A stretch of 64,000 bases of DNA from Hansschlegelia plantiphila. GTDB taxonomy: Bacteria > Pseudomonadota > Alphaproteobacteria > Rhizobiales > Methylopilaceae. Position numbers and translations under genes: made by a program. The stretch spans positions 1-64,000 of the forward strand of contig NZ_BSFI01000006.1 of NCBI RefSeq assembly GCF_027922265.1. The letters are read 5' to 3'. Shown piece by piece: positions 19,528-29,337 of the stretch. Each line of letters opens with the position of its first letter. The first letter of the stretch is position 1. The notes beneath the pieces are model-generated. The model ran no database searches. It was not told the DNA's origin and saw only the letters and a list, made by a program, of their open reading frames with translations.

Positions 19528-20766
19528 TTAGTCGACGGACGGCGCGGCCACCTTTTCCGGCCGCCGTTCGCCGCGGTTGCGGCGCGGCTTTGGAGCGGGC
19601 AGGGGACCGTCCTCACCCGGATCGCGCTCCAGCGTCACCACGCGGCCGCGCTCGATCGCGAGCGCCAGCGTGCCGGCCTTGAGCTTGAGCGCCTGTTCGC
19701 CGAACAATTCGCGACGCCAGCCGCTGAGCGCCGGGACGCCGGCGTCGTCGTCGGCCGCGATCTGTTCGAGATCGTCGACGTTGGCGATGATCTTTGAGGC
19801 CACCGCGTTGCGCTCCGCGATCATGCGCAGCAGCACCTTGAGCAGTTCGACGGTCGCAGGGTTCGCCCCGGCGCCGCCGCGCTCACGCTCGATCGCGGGC
19901 AGGGATGCTGGATCGAGCGCGAGCCCTCGCGCGACCGCCTCAAGGATTTCCTGGCCAGCGCGCGACCGCTCGTAGCCGCGAGGAAAAGCCCGGAGGCCGC
20001 CGAGCGCATCGACGGTGCGTGGCGCACGCGTCGCCACCTCGACAAGGGCGTCATCTTTCAAGACGCGCGAGCGTGGGACGTCCCGCGTCTGCGCCTCGCT
20101 TTCGCGCCACGCCGCAAGCTCCATCATCACCGCGAGATCGCGGGGCTTGCGAAGCCGGGAGCGGAAGCGCTGCCAGGCGTCCTCCGGATGCGCGGCGTAG
20201 GTTGCGGGAGACGTCAGCGTCTCCATCTCCTCGACCAGCCACTCGGCGCGGCCGCGCGCCTCGAGGTCCTTCGACAGCTTGCCGTAGACGTCGCGAAGAT
20301 GGGTCACGTCCGCGATCGCGTAGGTGACCTGGTCGTCCGAAAGCGGCCGGCGGCTCCAGTCGGTGAAGCGGGACGACTTGTCGAGCACGACGCCGGTCGT
20401 GCGCTGAACCAGCTGGTCGTAAGAGATCGAGTCGCCGAAGCCGAGCACCATCGCCGCGACCTGGGTGTCGAACACCGGGTGCGGCACGTGGCCGGAGAGA
20501 TGGTGAAAGATCTCGATGTCCTGACGGCCGGAGTGGAAGACCTTCAGACAGGTCTCGTCCGTCATCAGATCGAACAGCGGAGCGAGGTCGACGCCCGGCG
20601 CGAGCGCGTCGATCACGACGGGGCCCTCATCGTCCGCAAGCTGCACCACGCACAGCTTGGGCCAGAAGGTGGTCTCCCGAAGGAACTCGGTGTCGACCGT
20701 TACGAATGCCGCGCGCGCCATCCGAGCGCAGACGCTTGCGAGTTCTTCTGTCGTCGTGATCATCAT
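19528..20766 (-). CDS. rnd: Ribonuclease D
   Basis: 3'-5' exoribonuclease for tRNA and other stable RNA 3' ends. The 412-residue product carries the DEDDy active site: Asp25 and Glu27 (VDTEF), Asp83 (SGRQDIEIF), and Tyr149 with Asp153 (TYAIADV). An HRDC domain follows ([20 protein letters not shown]). The last 30 residues are Pro/Arg-rich. The gene converges with ppx and is divergent from aspS with a 150-base gap. Confidence 0.95.
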   Translation of the reverse strand: MMITTTEELASVCARMARAAFVTVDTEFLRETTFWPKLCVVQLADDEGPVVIDALAPGVDLAPLFDLMTDETCLKVFHSGRQDIEIFHHLSGHVPHPVFDTQVAAMVLGFGDSISYDQLVQRTTGVVLDKSSRFTDWSRRPLSDDQVTYAIADVTHLRDVYGKLSKDLEARGRAEWLVEEMETLTSPATYAAHPEDAWQRFRSRLRKPRDLAVMMELAAWRESEAQTRDVPRSRVLKDDALVEVATRAPRTVDALGGLRAFPRGYERSRAGQEILEAVARGLALDPASLPAIERERGGAGANPATVELLKVLLRMIAERNAVASKIIANVDDLEQIAADDDAGVPALSGWRRELFGEQALKLKAGTLALAIERGRVVTLERDPGEDGPLPAPKPRRNRGERRPEKVAAPSVD

Positions 20767-20916
20767 CGCGCCCGCATATAGCGGAGAGCATGCCCATTGT
20801 CTTGCGTGGCGCGACCCTGAGCCTCACGTCCTTGACAAGGCAGGGGCCTCATGCCGTGGTCCGGCCGCTTTTGAAGGCGGAGCGCGCCGCTTCTCCGCAA
20901 TCCGGGACGTTTCACG

Positions 20917-22704
20917 ATGCATCGCTACCGCACCCACACCTGCGGCGAACTCCGTCCGGAGCATGTCGGCCAGACTGTTCGGCTGTCCGGCTGGGTGCAC
21001 CGCGTGCGCGACCATGGCGGCGTGCTCTTCATCGATCTGCGCGACCATTACGGTCTGACGCAGGTCGTGGTCGATCCCGACAGCCCGGCCTTCAAGATGG
21101 CCGAGACGGCGCGCTCGGAATGGGTCATCCGCGTCGACGGCAGGTTGCGCGCGCGTCCGGCGGGCACGGACAACACGGAACTGCCGACCGGGCAGGTCGA
21201 GGTCTATTGCACCGAGATCGAGGTTCTCGGCCCCGCCGCCGAACTGCCGCTGCCTGTGTTCGGCGATCAGGACTATCCCGAGGAGACGCGCCTTCGTTAT
21301 CGCTTCCTCGATCTGCGCCGCGAGAAGCTCCACAAGAACATCATGACCCGCGGCGCGATCATCGACTCGATGCGCGCGCGGATGAAGGGGCAGGGCTTCT
21401 TCGAGTTCCAGACGCCGATCCTGACCGCTTCGTCGCCGGAGGGCGCGCGCGACTTCCTCGTGCCGAGCCGTCTCCATCCAGGCAAGTTCTACGCGCTGCC
21501 GCAGGCGCCGCAGCAGTACAAGCAACTGATCATGATGAGCGGCTTCGACCGCTACTTCCAGATCGCGCCCTGCTTCCGCGACGAGGACCCGCGCGCCGAC
21601 CGCCTTCCCGGCGAGTTCTATCAGCTCGACCTCGAGATGAGCTTCGTCGAGCAGGAAGACGTGTTCGCCTCCGTCGAGCCGGTGATCACAGGCGTCTTCG
21701 AGGATTTCGCAGGGGGCAAGCCGGTCACGAAGAACTGGCCGCGCATCCCTTACGCCGACGCCCTGCGCAAATACGGCACCGACAAGCCGGACCTGCGCAA
21801 TCCGCTCGTCATGCAGGACGTCTCCGAGCACTTCCGCGGCTCGGGCTTCAAGGTGTTCGCGCGGATGCTCGAGACCGAAGGCAATCAGGTCTGGGCGATT
21901 CCTGCGCCAGGTGGCGGCTCCCGCGCGTTTTGCGACCGGATGAACTCATGGGCGCAGGGCGAAGGCCAGCCAGGCCTTGGCTACGTCATGTGGCGCGAGG
22001 GCGGCGAGGGCGCTGGACCAGTCGCCAACAACATCGGACCGGAGCGGACGGAGGCGATCCGCACTCAGCTCGGCCTCAAGGACGGCGACGCCGCCTTCTT
22101 CGTCGCGGGCGATCCATCGAAATTCGTGCGCTTCGCCGGCATGGCCCGCACCAAGGTCGGCGAGGAGCTGAAGCTCGTCGACTTCGACCGTTTCGAGCTC
22201 GCCTGGATCGTCGACTTCCCGATGTATGAGTGGAACGAGGACGACAAGAAGGTCGACTTCTCACACAATCCCTTCTCGATGCCGCAGGGCGGCCTCGACG
22301 CGCTGAACGGTCAGGACCCGCTGACCATAAAGGCGTTCCAGTACGACATCGCCTGCAACGGCTACGAGATCGCGTCCGGCGGCATCCGCAACCATCGTCC
22401 GGAGGCGATGGTTAAGGCGTTCGAGATCGCGGGCTATGGCGAGCAGGAGGTCATCGATCGCTTCGGCGGCATGTACCGCGCCTTCCAGTACGGCGCGCCG
22501 CCGCACGGCGGCATGGCTGCGGGCGTCGACCGCATCGTGATGCTGCTCTGCGGGACGAACAATCTCCGGGAGATCTCGATCTTCCCGATGAACCAGCAGG
22601 CGCTCGACCTGCTGATGGGCGCGCCGAATGAAGCCTCGCCCAAGCAGCTGCGCGATCTGCACATCCGGACCAGTCTTCCCGCCTCGGCCGCCAAGACGGG
22701 CTGA
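20917..22704 (+). CDS. aspS: Aspartyl-tRNA synthetase, predicted non-discriminating
   Basis: Class II aminoacyl-tRNA synthetase, 595 residues, bacterial type with the GAD insertion. It shows the OB-fold anticodon domain ([19 protein letters not shown]), motif 2 ([10 protein letters not shown]) and motif 3 ([14 protein letters not shown]). His33 corresponds to His31 of Pseudomonas aeruginosa AspRS, a mark of enzymes that charge both tRNA-Asp and tRNA-Asn; discriminating enzymes have Leu there. Asn-tRNA would then be completed by GatCAB, which is not in this window. Confidence 0.96.
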   Translation: MHRYRTHTCGELRPEHVGQTVRLSGWVHRVRDHGGVLFIDLRDHYGLTQVVVDPDSPAFKMAETARSEWVIRVDGRLRARPAGTDNTELPTGQVEVYCTEIEVLGPAAELPLPVFGDQDYPEETRLRYRFLDLRREKLHKNIMTRGAIIDSMRARMKGQGFFEFQTPILTASSPEGARDFLVPSRLHPGKFYALPQAPQQYKQLIMMSGFDRYFQIAPCFRDEDPRADRLPGEFYQLDLEMSFVEQEDVFASVEPVITGVFEDFAGGKPVTKNWPRIPYADALRKYGTDKPDLRNPLVMQDVSEHFRGSGFKVFARMLETEGNQVWAIPAPGGGSRAFCDRMNSWAQGEGQPGLGYVMWREGGEGAGPVANNIGPERTEAIRTQLGLKDGDAAFFVAGDPSKFVRFAGMARTKVGEELKLVDFDRFELAWIVDFPMYEWNEDDKKVDFSHNPFSMPQGGLDALNGQDPLTIKAFQYDIACNGYEIASGGIRNHRPEAMVKAFEIAGYGEQEVIDRFGGMYRAFQYGAPPHGGMAAGVDRIVMLLCGTNNLREISIFPMNQQALDLLMGAPNEASPKQLRDLHIRTSLPASAAKTG

Positions 22705-22718
22705 GCGGACGCGTCGGT

Positions 22719-24701
22719 TCAGCGCTTGTTGAGAACTGTGACGTCGATGGTTTGGGCGATTCCCGCAGGCCCAAGCGCCAGCGACCGAATGAAGTCGATC
22801 AGCGTCACGTCCGGCGACTTGGGGTCGATCGACACGACGATCGACCGCGGTTCCCGGATGAAATCGGCGAGCGCCTCGCCGGACTGAGCCGCGGGCGGGC
22901 CGAACAGCCGCAGAAGTTGCGCGTCCGCCTGAACGGCGGTCGCCTCGCGGAACTGCTCCGCCTCGGCGCCGGACTGCTCCGCAGCGCGGCGCAGCAACGT
23001 TTCGAAGCCGCCATCATTTCTGGCTGTGAATTTGAAGGACTGGATCACGATCGCGGAGAGCTTGTCGACGAAGTCGGCACCCTTGGAAATCGCGATCGTC
23101 GGGTCGACCTTGGCGAGGGAGCCCTTCGCTGTAATCGCGCCAATCCCCTCAAGGCGCGCTTCGAGCGCATCGAGTTCGAGTTTGTTGTTGGTCGGATTCA
23201 GCGCCAGCGTCAGGGTCGCGGCGCCGCGCAGCCGTTCGACCGCAGCGGAGCGCAGCGCCTCCGCAAACCACGAGCCGCTGGATGGCGCGACGTCTAAAGC
23301 GTCGAACTTCATTGCGAGACGTTGGGGCACGGCGTCGAGCGGCGCGTCGATATCGACGCTTGCGCCTGCGACGTTCAACTCTCCCAGCGAGCTTCTGAAG
23401 CCCGCCCGCGTCAGGGCTATCCGTTCGATCCGCGGTGCCGTGAGGATCACGTCCTCCGCGGTGGGCCTCGTGGTCAGCATGATTTCGTCGCGTCCCACTC
23501 TGGCGCCGTAGGCGGCGAGCCTGGTCGCGTCGAGCTTGACGAGATCGAACCGCTCGATCGCCGCGGAGACGCCCGCCCCGTCGTCATAGGTGAGGCCTTG
23601 CGCTGTTATGTTCGCGAGACGCGCATCGACATAAGGACCGATCTCGAAGGACTTCAGCGCGGCCGAAACCCTGCGTCCGTCAGGCAGTAAAGCCTGCGCC
23701 TGGGTCTCCTTCGCGCCGATCGCCCCGAAGGAGAAGGCCGAGGCCGCGTCCACCACGATCGACGCCTGCCGGCGAACGTCCGCCGGCGTCGGCGCTTCGC
23801 CGCGCCGCAGCTTCGCGACGACGTCGTCGATCACGGTGAACGGAAAAGCGAGCGCCCTGAGCTGCAGAGCCTTCGCATAGAGCAGGTCCGAGCGGATCGT
23901 CATGGAGCCGCTCGGCCTCAATCCGAACGTCACCGAGGCCCGCGACGCCGACACCATTTCGGCGAGCGGTTCGCGGTCGCCCGCTCCGTCGCCCGCGAAG
24001 AACCTCCATAAGATCGGAAGGCTCAACCGCTCGGCGACGAGTTCGCCGGCGGTCAACTCGAGTTCGCGAGCTTGCTTAGGCGCCGGGCGTAGGTCCGGAG
24101 CGTCGATCGTGGCGCGGGACACCGTGACCCGACTGACCAGGCCTCCATCGACCCGTCCGATCGAGACCCGATCGAGCGTGCGCCGAACGCCCGTCTTTTG
24201 ATCCGCTATCTCGATCGAGGGAATATCCGCCCCGGCGCTGGAAACTTGACCGATGACGTCAGCCTGGCTTCGCGCAATCGCTCCGATGCCCGGGGTCGCG
24301 ACGAGACCGCGGGCGGGCCCCGAATAGCTTCGAATAGCGATTCTTGGGGCTGTCGTGATGGCGAGGGGCGAGGTGACGGTCACGCCTTCCAGCACGACTT
24401 CGTCAGCGGACAGGCGTTCATTGCTTTTCCATGGCCGCCTAAAGGTGAGCGCGGCGATCCGCACCTTGGACCCATCGCCAGGCGGTTCGATCGAGAGATC
24501 GCGAATGGTGACCGATCGCTTCGCGATATCGACCGATACGTCTCCGCGGTTCGCTACCGCGGTGCTCTGACGGCGGATAAGCCTCAGCGCGTCATCGACC
24601 TCGGCCTCGGCGACATACCGGGCGATGATCGGGCAGGCGAGCGCGACAGCGCCGACAAGGGCCGTCACGCAAACGGCGACGATAGCGAGCTTTCGCTTCA
24701 T
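22719..24701 (-). CDS. Hypothetical membrane-anchored periplasmic protein (AsmA-like character)
   Basis: Predicted 660-residue protein with no family I can name surely. It starts with a signal anchor (MKRKLAIVAVCVTALVGAVALACP). The rest alternates short hydrophobic and polar stretches typical of repetitive beta structure (SVTIRDLSIEPP, ADEVVLEGVTVTSP, APRIERIALTRAGF, GELNVAGASVDID), similar to AsmA or YdbH/DUF-type envelope proteins. I chose the ATG at 24701 because it gives the clean signal anchor; the open frame upstream is Arg-rich and crosses the promoter region. It converges with aspS and is divergent from maeB. Confidence 0.7.
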   Translation of the reverse strand: MKRKLAIVAVCVTALVGAVALACPIIARYVAEAEVDDALRLIRRQSTAVANRGDVSVDIAKRSVTIRDLSIEPPGDGSKVRIAALTFRRPWKSNERLSADEVVLEGVTVTSPLAITTAPRIAIRSYSGPARGLVATPGIGAIARSQADVIGQVSSAGADIPSIEIADQKTGVRRTLDRVSIGRVDGGLVSRVTVSRATIDAPDLRPAPKQARELELTAGELVAERLSLPILWRFFAGDGAGDREPLAEMVSASRASVTFGLRPSGSMTIRSDLLYAKALQLRALAFPFTVIDDVVAKLRRGEAPTPADVRRQASIVVDAASAFSFGAIGAKETQAQALLPDGRRVSAALKSFEIGPYVDARLANITAQGLTYDDGAGVSAAIERFDLVKLDATRLAAYGARVGRDEIMLTTRPTAEDVILTAPRIERIALTRAGFRSSLGELNVAGASVDIDAPLDAVPQRLAMKFDALDVAPSSGSWFAEALRSAAVERLRGAATLTLALNPTNNKLELDALEARLEGIGAITAKGSLAKVDPTIAISKGADFVDKLSAIVIQSFKFTARNDGGFETLLRRAAEQSGAEAEQFREATAVQADAQLLRLFGPPAAQSGEALADFIREPRSIVVSIDPKSPDVTLIDFIRSLALGPAGIAQTIDVTVLNKR

Positions 24702-24952
24702 GCAGGTCGATCCATCCCGCGCATATGGCGTCGAATCAGAGTCATGTGGCGGCGCCTGATTACCGTCCCGAACAAGTGTGTCACGTCCGCGACATACGAT
24801 CCCAGCGCGTCGGCGGCGGCGGGAAGCATGCCGGACTGGAATCGTGGTCCAGTACGCTGCTTCGGCTTGACGCTTCGCCACCGCAGGCGCCAATGCCCTT
24901 AGCCGTCCCTCCACCCACGTCGCACGAGAACGACGCCTCCCGGGAGCTCGCC

Positions 24953-27277
24953 ATGGCCAGCCAGATGTCAGACGATCTACGCACCGGGGCTCTGGTGTAT
25001 CATCGCGGATCGACCGCCACCGGGGCCAGACCCGGGAAGATCGAGATTCAGGCGACGAAGCCGCTCGGAAATCAGCGCGACCTCGCGCTCGCCTACTCGC
25101 CGGGCGTGGCGGCTGCGTGCGACGCGATCGCCGAGAATCCCGAGCAGGCGGCGGAGCTCACCGTTCGGCAGAATCTTGTGGCGGTGCTCTCGAACGGCAC
25201 GGCGGTGCTCGGCCTTGGAAACATTGGTCCGCTCGCCAGCAAACCCGTGATGGAGGGCAAGGCGGTCCTGTTCAAGAAATTCGCCGGCATCGACGTGTTC
25301 GACATCGAGGTCGCCGAGAACGACGCCGCCCGACTGATCGAAGTGGTCTGCGCCCTCGAGCCGACGTTCGGCGGGATCAACCTCGAAGATATCAAGGCTC
25401 CCGAGTGCTTCGAGGTCGAGGAAGCCTGCCGGGCCCGGATGGGCATACCGGTGTTTCACGACGATCAGCACGGAACAGCGATCATCGTGGCCGCGGCGAT
25501 CACCAATGGGCTGGAGCTCGCGGGCAAGCATCTGAGTTCGGTCAAGATCGTGACCTCGGGCGCCGGCGCGGCCGCGCTCGCATGCCTCAACCTGCTCGTG
25601 ACGCTTGGCGCTAAGCGCGAGAACATCTGGGTCACCGACATCGAGGGCGTCGTCTATGAGGGCCGTGAGGCTCTCATGGACCGCTGGAAGAGCATCTATG
25701 CGCAGCCGACCGACAAGCGGACGCTCGGCGAGGTGATCGACGGCGCAGACGTGTTCCTCGGGCTTTCGGCCGGCGGGGTGCTCAAGGTCGACATGGTGAA
25801 GCGCATGGCGCCGAAGCCGATGATCATGGCGCTCGCCAACCCTTCCCCCGAGATCATGCCGGACGAGGCCCGAACCGCGAGCCCAGGCGCGATGATCTGC
25901 ACCGGCCGGTCGGATTTCCCGAACCAGGTCAACAACGTCCTGTGTTTCCCTTACATCTTCCGCGGCGCGCTCGACGTGGCGGCCACCACCATCAACGAAG
26001 CGATGAAGGCGGCGGCCGTGCGCGCGATCGCCGCGCTCGCCCGCGAACCGTCGTCTGATGTCGTGAGCCAGGCCTATGGCGGTGTGACGCGCCTGTTCGG
26101 ACCCGACTCGCTCATTCCGAGCCCGTTCGATCCGCGCCTGATCCTTCGGATTGCTCCGGCCGTCGCCCGCGCAGCGATGGAGACCGGCGTCGCAAAGCGG
26201 CCCATCGCCGATTTCGCCGCCTACGAAGAGCAGTTGAACCGCTTCGTGTTCCGCTCAGGCTTCGTCATGAAGCCGGTCTTCGCCGCCGCGCGCGCTGCGC
26301 CGAAGCGGGTGATTTTCGCGGACGGCGAGGACGAGCGGGCGCTCCGTGCCGCCCAGGTCGCGATCGAGGAGGGAATCGCGACGCCGATTCTGATCGGTCG
26401 ACCGCACGTCATGGACGTCCGCGCTCGCCGTTTCGGCCTGACGTTCAAACCCGGCGTCGATGTCGAGACGATCAATCCGGAAGACGATCGCCGCTACCGT
26501 GACTACGTCTCGCTCTACGTCGAACTCGCCGGCCGCCGCGGCGTCACCCCCGACCGCGCGCGAACCGTCGTGCGCACCGACGCCACCGTGATCGCGGCGC
26601 TCGCCGTCCACCGCGGCGAGGCCGACGCGATGATCTGTGGCCTTGAGGGGCGGTTTCGCGATCACCTTCAGGCGATCGACGAGGTGATCGGCCGCGCCCC
26701 AGACGCGCCTGACTATTCGACCTTGTCCCTGCTGATCAGCGGTCGCGGCGCCTATTTCCTGGCGGACACGTACGTGACGCCGGATCCGGATGCGCGCAGC
26801 GTCGCCGAATGCGCGATCCTCTGCGCCAGGACGGTTTCGCGGTTCGGCCTCACTCCGAAAATCGCTTTGCTGTCGCACTCGAACTTCGGTTCGGAAGACA
26901 CTCCGTCCGCGATCAAGATGCGGGACGCGCTCGCCATCATCCGGGCGACGGCCCCCGAACTGGAGGTCGACGGCGAGATGATGGGCGACGTCGCGCTACA
27001 GCCCGCCCTGCGCGAGCGCGTGATGCCGAATTCGGCGCTGTCGGGCGAGGCGAACCTGCTCATTTTCCCGAACCTCGACTCGGCGAACATCGCGTCTCAA
27101 CTCATCAAATCGCTCGCCGACGCTCTGCCCGTGGGGCCGATCCTGATCGGCGCCGCCAGACCGGCGCATGTGCTGACGCCCACTGTCACCGCCAGAGGGG
27201 TCGTGAACATGACGGCGCTCGCCGTCGTCGAGGCCCAGGTGGCCGTTCCGCCCCTGTCTGCGGACGACGCCGCTTAG
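24953..27277 (+). CDS. maeB: NADP-dependent malic enzyme with C-terminal phosphotransacetylase-like domain
   Basis: Oxidative decarboxylation of malate to pyruvate, supplying NADPH and pyruvate during growth on C4 acids. The 774-residue product is the long MaeB form. The N-terminal malic domain has [16 protein letters not shown] and [18 protein letters not shown]; the NAD(P)-binding domain has [19 protein letters not shown]; the C-terminal part (about 440-770) is phosphotransacetylase-like ([19 protein letters not shown]) and regulatory in the family. The start at 24953 has GGGAG nine bases upstream; the longer frame upstream lacks family sequence. Confidence 0.94.
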   Translation: MASQMSDDLRTGALVYHRGSTATGARPGKIEIQATKPLGNQRDLALAYSPGVAAACDAIAENPEQAAELTVRQNLVAVLSNGTAVLGLGNIGPLASKPVMEGKAVLFKKFAGIDVFDIEVAENDAARLIEVVCALEPTFGGINLEDIKAPECFEVEEACRARMGIPVFHDDQHGTAIIVAAAITNGLELAGKHLSSVKIVTSGAGAAALACLNLLVTLGAKRENIWVTDIEGVVYEGREALMDRWKSIYAQPTDKRTLGEVIDGADVFLGLSAGGVLKVDMVKRMAPKPMIMALANPSPEIMPDEARTASPGAMICTGRSDFPNQVNNVLCFPYIFRGALDVAATTINEAMKAAAVRAIAALAREPSSDVVSQAYGGVTRLFGPDSLIPSPFDPRLILRIAPAVARAAMETGVAKRPIADFAAYEEQLNRFVFRSGFVMKPVFAAARAAPKRVIFADGEDERALRAAQVAIEEGIATPILIGRPHVMDVRARRFGLTFKPGVDVETINPEDDRRYRDYVSLYVELAGRRGVTPDRARTVVRTDATVIAALAVHRGEADAMICGLEGRFRDHLQAIDEVIGRAPDAPDYSTLSLLISGRGAYFLADTYVTPDPDARSVAECAILCARTVSRFGLTPKIALLSHSNFGSEDTPSAIKMRDALAIIRATAPELEVDGEMMGDVALQPALRERVMPNSALSGEANLLIFPNLDSANIASQLIKSLADALPVGPILIGAARPAHVLTPTVTARGVVNMTALAVVEAQVAVPPLSADDAA

Positions 27278-27465
27278 GCGGTCGAGGCGATGACGCCCCC
27301 ACGCCAAGACGGCGGCGGATAGCCGCTCGCCCGCGGCTGGAGCGGCCTGACGCTGCTGCGGCGCCGGTGCATGCGACAGAACAGTTCACCAGTTCGGCAC
27401 AGCCCTCTGGTCGCGACCGCCGGATAGGCTAAAATAGCTGCATCGCAATCGGAGCCCTGACGCCC

Positions 27466-27750
27466 ATGAAGAAGACTGCCACGATCATCGCGGTTTCCGC
27501 CCTCGCCCTCGGTCTCGCCGCCTGCGGCGAAACCCGCAACGAACGCACCCTGAGCGGCGCGCTCATCGGCACCGGCGTCGGCGCAGCAGCCGGCGGCATC
27601 ATCGGCGGCAACGCCACCGGCGCGCTTGTCGGCGGCGCTCTCGGCGCCGGCACCGGCGCGGTCATCGGTTCGCAGCAGCCCGGCCCGCGCCGCGCGAAGT
27701 GCTACGAAACAAATCGCTATGGCGAGCGCTACCGCGTCCCCTGCAACTGA
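27466..27750 (+). CDS. Glycine-zipper lipoprotein
   Basis: Small predicted outer-membrane lipoprotein, 94 residues. The signal peptide ends in the lipobox LGLAAC with Cys20 as the acylated residue. The middle (about 30-69) is an almost continuous Gly/Ala zipper (GALIGTGVGAAAGGIIGG and a second copy), as in the YMGG/17-kDa-antigen type lipoproteins. The C-terminus has two Cys residues (KCYETNRYGERYRVPC) that could form a disulfide. Role unknown; such proteins often stabilise the envelope. A strong terminator follows. Confidence 0.88.
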   Translation: MKKTATIIAVSALALGLAACGETRNERTLSGALIGTGVGAAAGGIIGGNATGALVGGALGAGTGAVIGSQQPGPRRAKCYETNRYGERYRVPCN

Positions 27751-27781
27751 GTTCTGATACTCTTCTGGGCGGGCGACATCG

Positions 27782-27810
27782 ACGGACGCTCTTCGGAGCG
27801 TCCGTTTTTT
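27782..27810 (+). terminator. Rho-independent terminator after the glycine-zipper lipoprotein
   Basis: A perfect 10-base stem, ACGGACGCTC (27782-27791) with GAGCGTCCGT (27796-27805), closed by a TTCG loop and followed by six T residues (27805-27810). The T-tract overlaps the stop codon of the convergent trpE at 27809. On the minus strand no T-tract follows the stem, so it mainly serves the lipoprotein gene. Confidence 0.92.
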
Positions 27811-29329
27811 ATTGCCCGCGGCGCGCGCCGCTCGCGAAGCGACGGGCCTCGTCGGCGGCGCGGAACAGCGCCTTGGCCTTGTTCACGCACTCCGCCTGCT
27901 CGGCGGCCGGCGATGAATCGGCGACCACGCCCGCGCCTGCCTGGACATAGATCCGCCCGTCCTTGACCACGGCGGTGCGCAGCACGATGCAGGTGTCCAT
28001 CTCGCCATTGGCGGCGAAATAGCCGACGCAGCCTGCGTAGACGCCGCGCTTCTCCTTCTCCAGTTCGTCGATGATCTCCATCGCGCGCACCTTCGGCGCG
28101 CCCGAGACCGTGCCGGCGGGAAAGCCCGCGACGAGAGCGTCCAGCGCGTCATGGGGAGCGTCGAGCCGGCCCTCGACGTTCGACACGATGTGCATGACCT
28201 GGCTGTAATATTCGAGGAAGAACTGGTCGGTGACCGTGACCGAGCCGATCTCGGCGACACGGCCGACGTCGTTCCGCCCGAGATCGAGCAGCATCAGATG
28301 CTCGGCTCGCTCCTTGGGATCGGCGAGAAGCTCCGCCGCGAGAGCCCGGTCGGCGGCGGGGGTGGCGCCCCGCGGCCTGGTGCCGGCGATCGGACGGATC
28401 GTCACTTTTCCGTCCCGCACCCGGACAAGAATTTCCGGGCTCGATCCGACGATCTGGAAGCCGCCGAAATCGAGATGGACCAGGAAGGGCGCCGGGTTCG
28501 TCCGCCTCAACGCGCGATAGAGCGCGAAGGCCGGCAGATCGAAGGGGGCCTGGAAGCGCTGCGACAGCACGACCTGGAAGACGTCCCCGGCCGCGACGTA
28601 CTCCTTCGCCCGCACCACCATGGCCTCGTATTCCTCGGGCGTGGTGTTGGATGTCAGCGCGTAGCCGCCGTCGGGCGCGGGCGTAGCCGCCGCGACCTCC
28701 TTCGGCGCCGGCCGGTCCAGCCCGTCGACGATCTCCGTCAGCCGATCGACCGCGCGCGCGTGGGCGATTTCGGCCGAGACGCCCGGAGCCGGGCGCGCCG
28801 GCGTGACGATGGTGATCTCGTCCTTCACGGAATCGAACACCACGATCACTGTCGGCCGCATCATGACGGCGTCTGGCGTGTCCAGCACGTCAGGGTTCGG
28901 GGAGCCGATCTCCTCCATCTCCCGAACCATGTCGTAGCCGAGATAGCCGAAGACCCCCGCCGCCATCGGAGGGAGGCCCTCGGCGAGGTCGATGTGCGAT
29001 TCCGCGAGAAGCGCGCGCAGCGATGCGAGCGGCGGCTCAGCCTGCGGCTCGAAGGCGTCGAGCTCGGTCAGCGCGGTCCGGTTGATTTCGGCGCGGCCCG
29101 AGCGCGAACGCCACAGGATGTCCGGTCGGAGCCCGATCATGGAATAGCGCCCGCGCGTCGCGCCGCCTTCGACCGACTCCAGCAGGAATGCGTTAGGCCG
29201 GCCCTCCGCCAGCTTCAGATAGGCGGAGACCGGCGTCTCAAGATCGCCGACGAGCGTCGTCGAGACGACCTGGGGGACGCCGGCGTCATAGAGGCGCGCG
29301 AAATCCTCAAGGGCAGGGGACATCACCAT
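27809..29329 (-). CDS. trpE: Anthranilate synthase component I
   Basis: Chorismate to anthranilate, first step of tryptophan synthesis, using ammonia from the TrpG subunit. The 506-residue product is the unfused form: it has the N-terminal feedback motif FLLESVEGG and the chorismate-binding blocks DVFQVVLSQRF, IAGTRPRGATP, LLDLGRNDVGRV and FPAGTVSGAPKVRAMEI, but no glutaminase domain. It starts eight bases after ppiD, so there is no room for a leader-peptide attenuator directly upstream. trpG is not the next gene; the downstream neighbour is a convergent lipoprotein gene. Confidence 0.95.
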   Translation of the reverse strand: MVMSPALEDFARLYDAGVPQVVSTTLVGDLETPVSAYLKLAEGRPNAFLLESVEGGATRGRYSMIGLRPDILWRSRSGRAEINRTALTELDAFEPQAEPPLASLRALLAESHIDLAEGLPPMAAGVFGYLGYDMVREMEEIGSPNPDVLDTPDAVMMRPTVIVVFDSVKDEITIVTPARPAPGVSAEIAHARAVDRLTEIVDGLDRPAPKEVAAATPAPDGGYALTSNTTPEEYEAMVVRAKEYVAAGDVFQVVLSQRFQAPFDLPAFALYRALRRTNPAPFLVHLDFGGFQIVGSSPEILVRVRDGKVTIRPIAGTRPRGATPAADRALAAELLADPKERAEHLMLLDLGRNDVGRVAEIGSVTVTDQFFLEYYSQVMHIVSNVEGRLDAPHDALDALVAGFPAGTVSGAPKVRAMEIIDELEKEKRGVYAGCVGYFAANGEMDTCIVLRTAVVKDGRIYVQAGAGVVADSSPAAEQAECVNKAKALFRAADEARRFASGARRGQ

Positions 29330-29337
29330 CGCCGGAC

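Noticed and set aside
24702..24914. Upstream extension of the 660-residue anchored protein
   Set aside because: It lacks a signal-like sequence, is Arg-rich, and would leave the clean signal anchor at residue 72; it also occupies the divergent promoter region with maeB.
27278..27465. Terminator after maeB (AGCCGC/GCGGCT at 27321-27338)
   Set aside because: The stem is only six pairs and no T-tract follows, so it is too weak to call in this GC-rich background.
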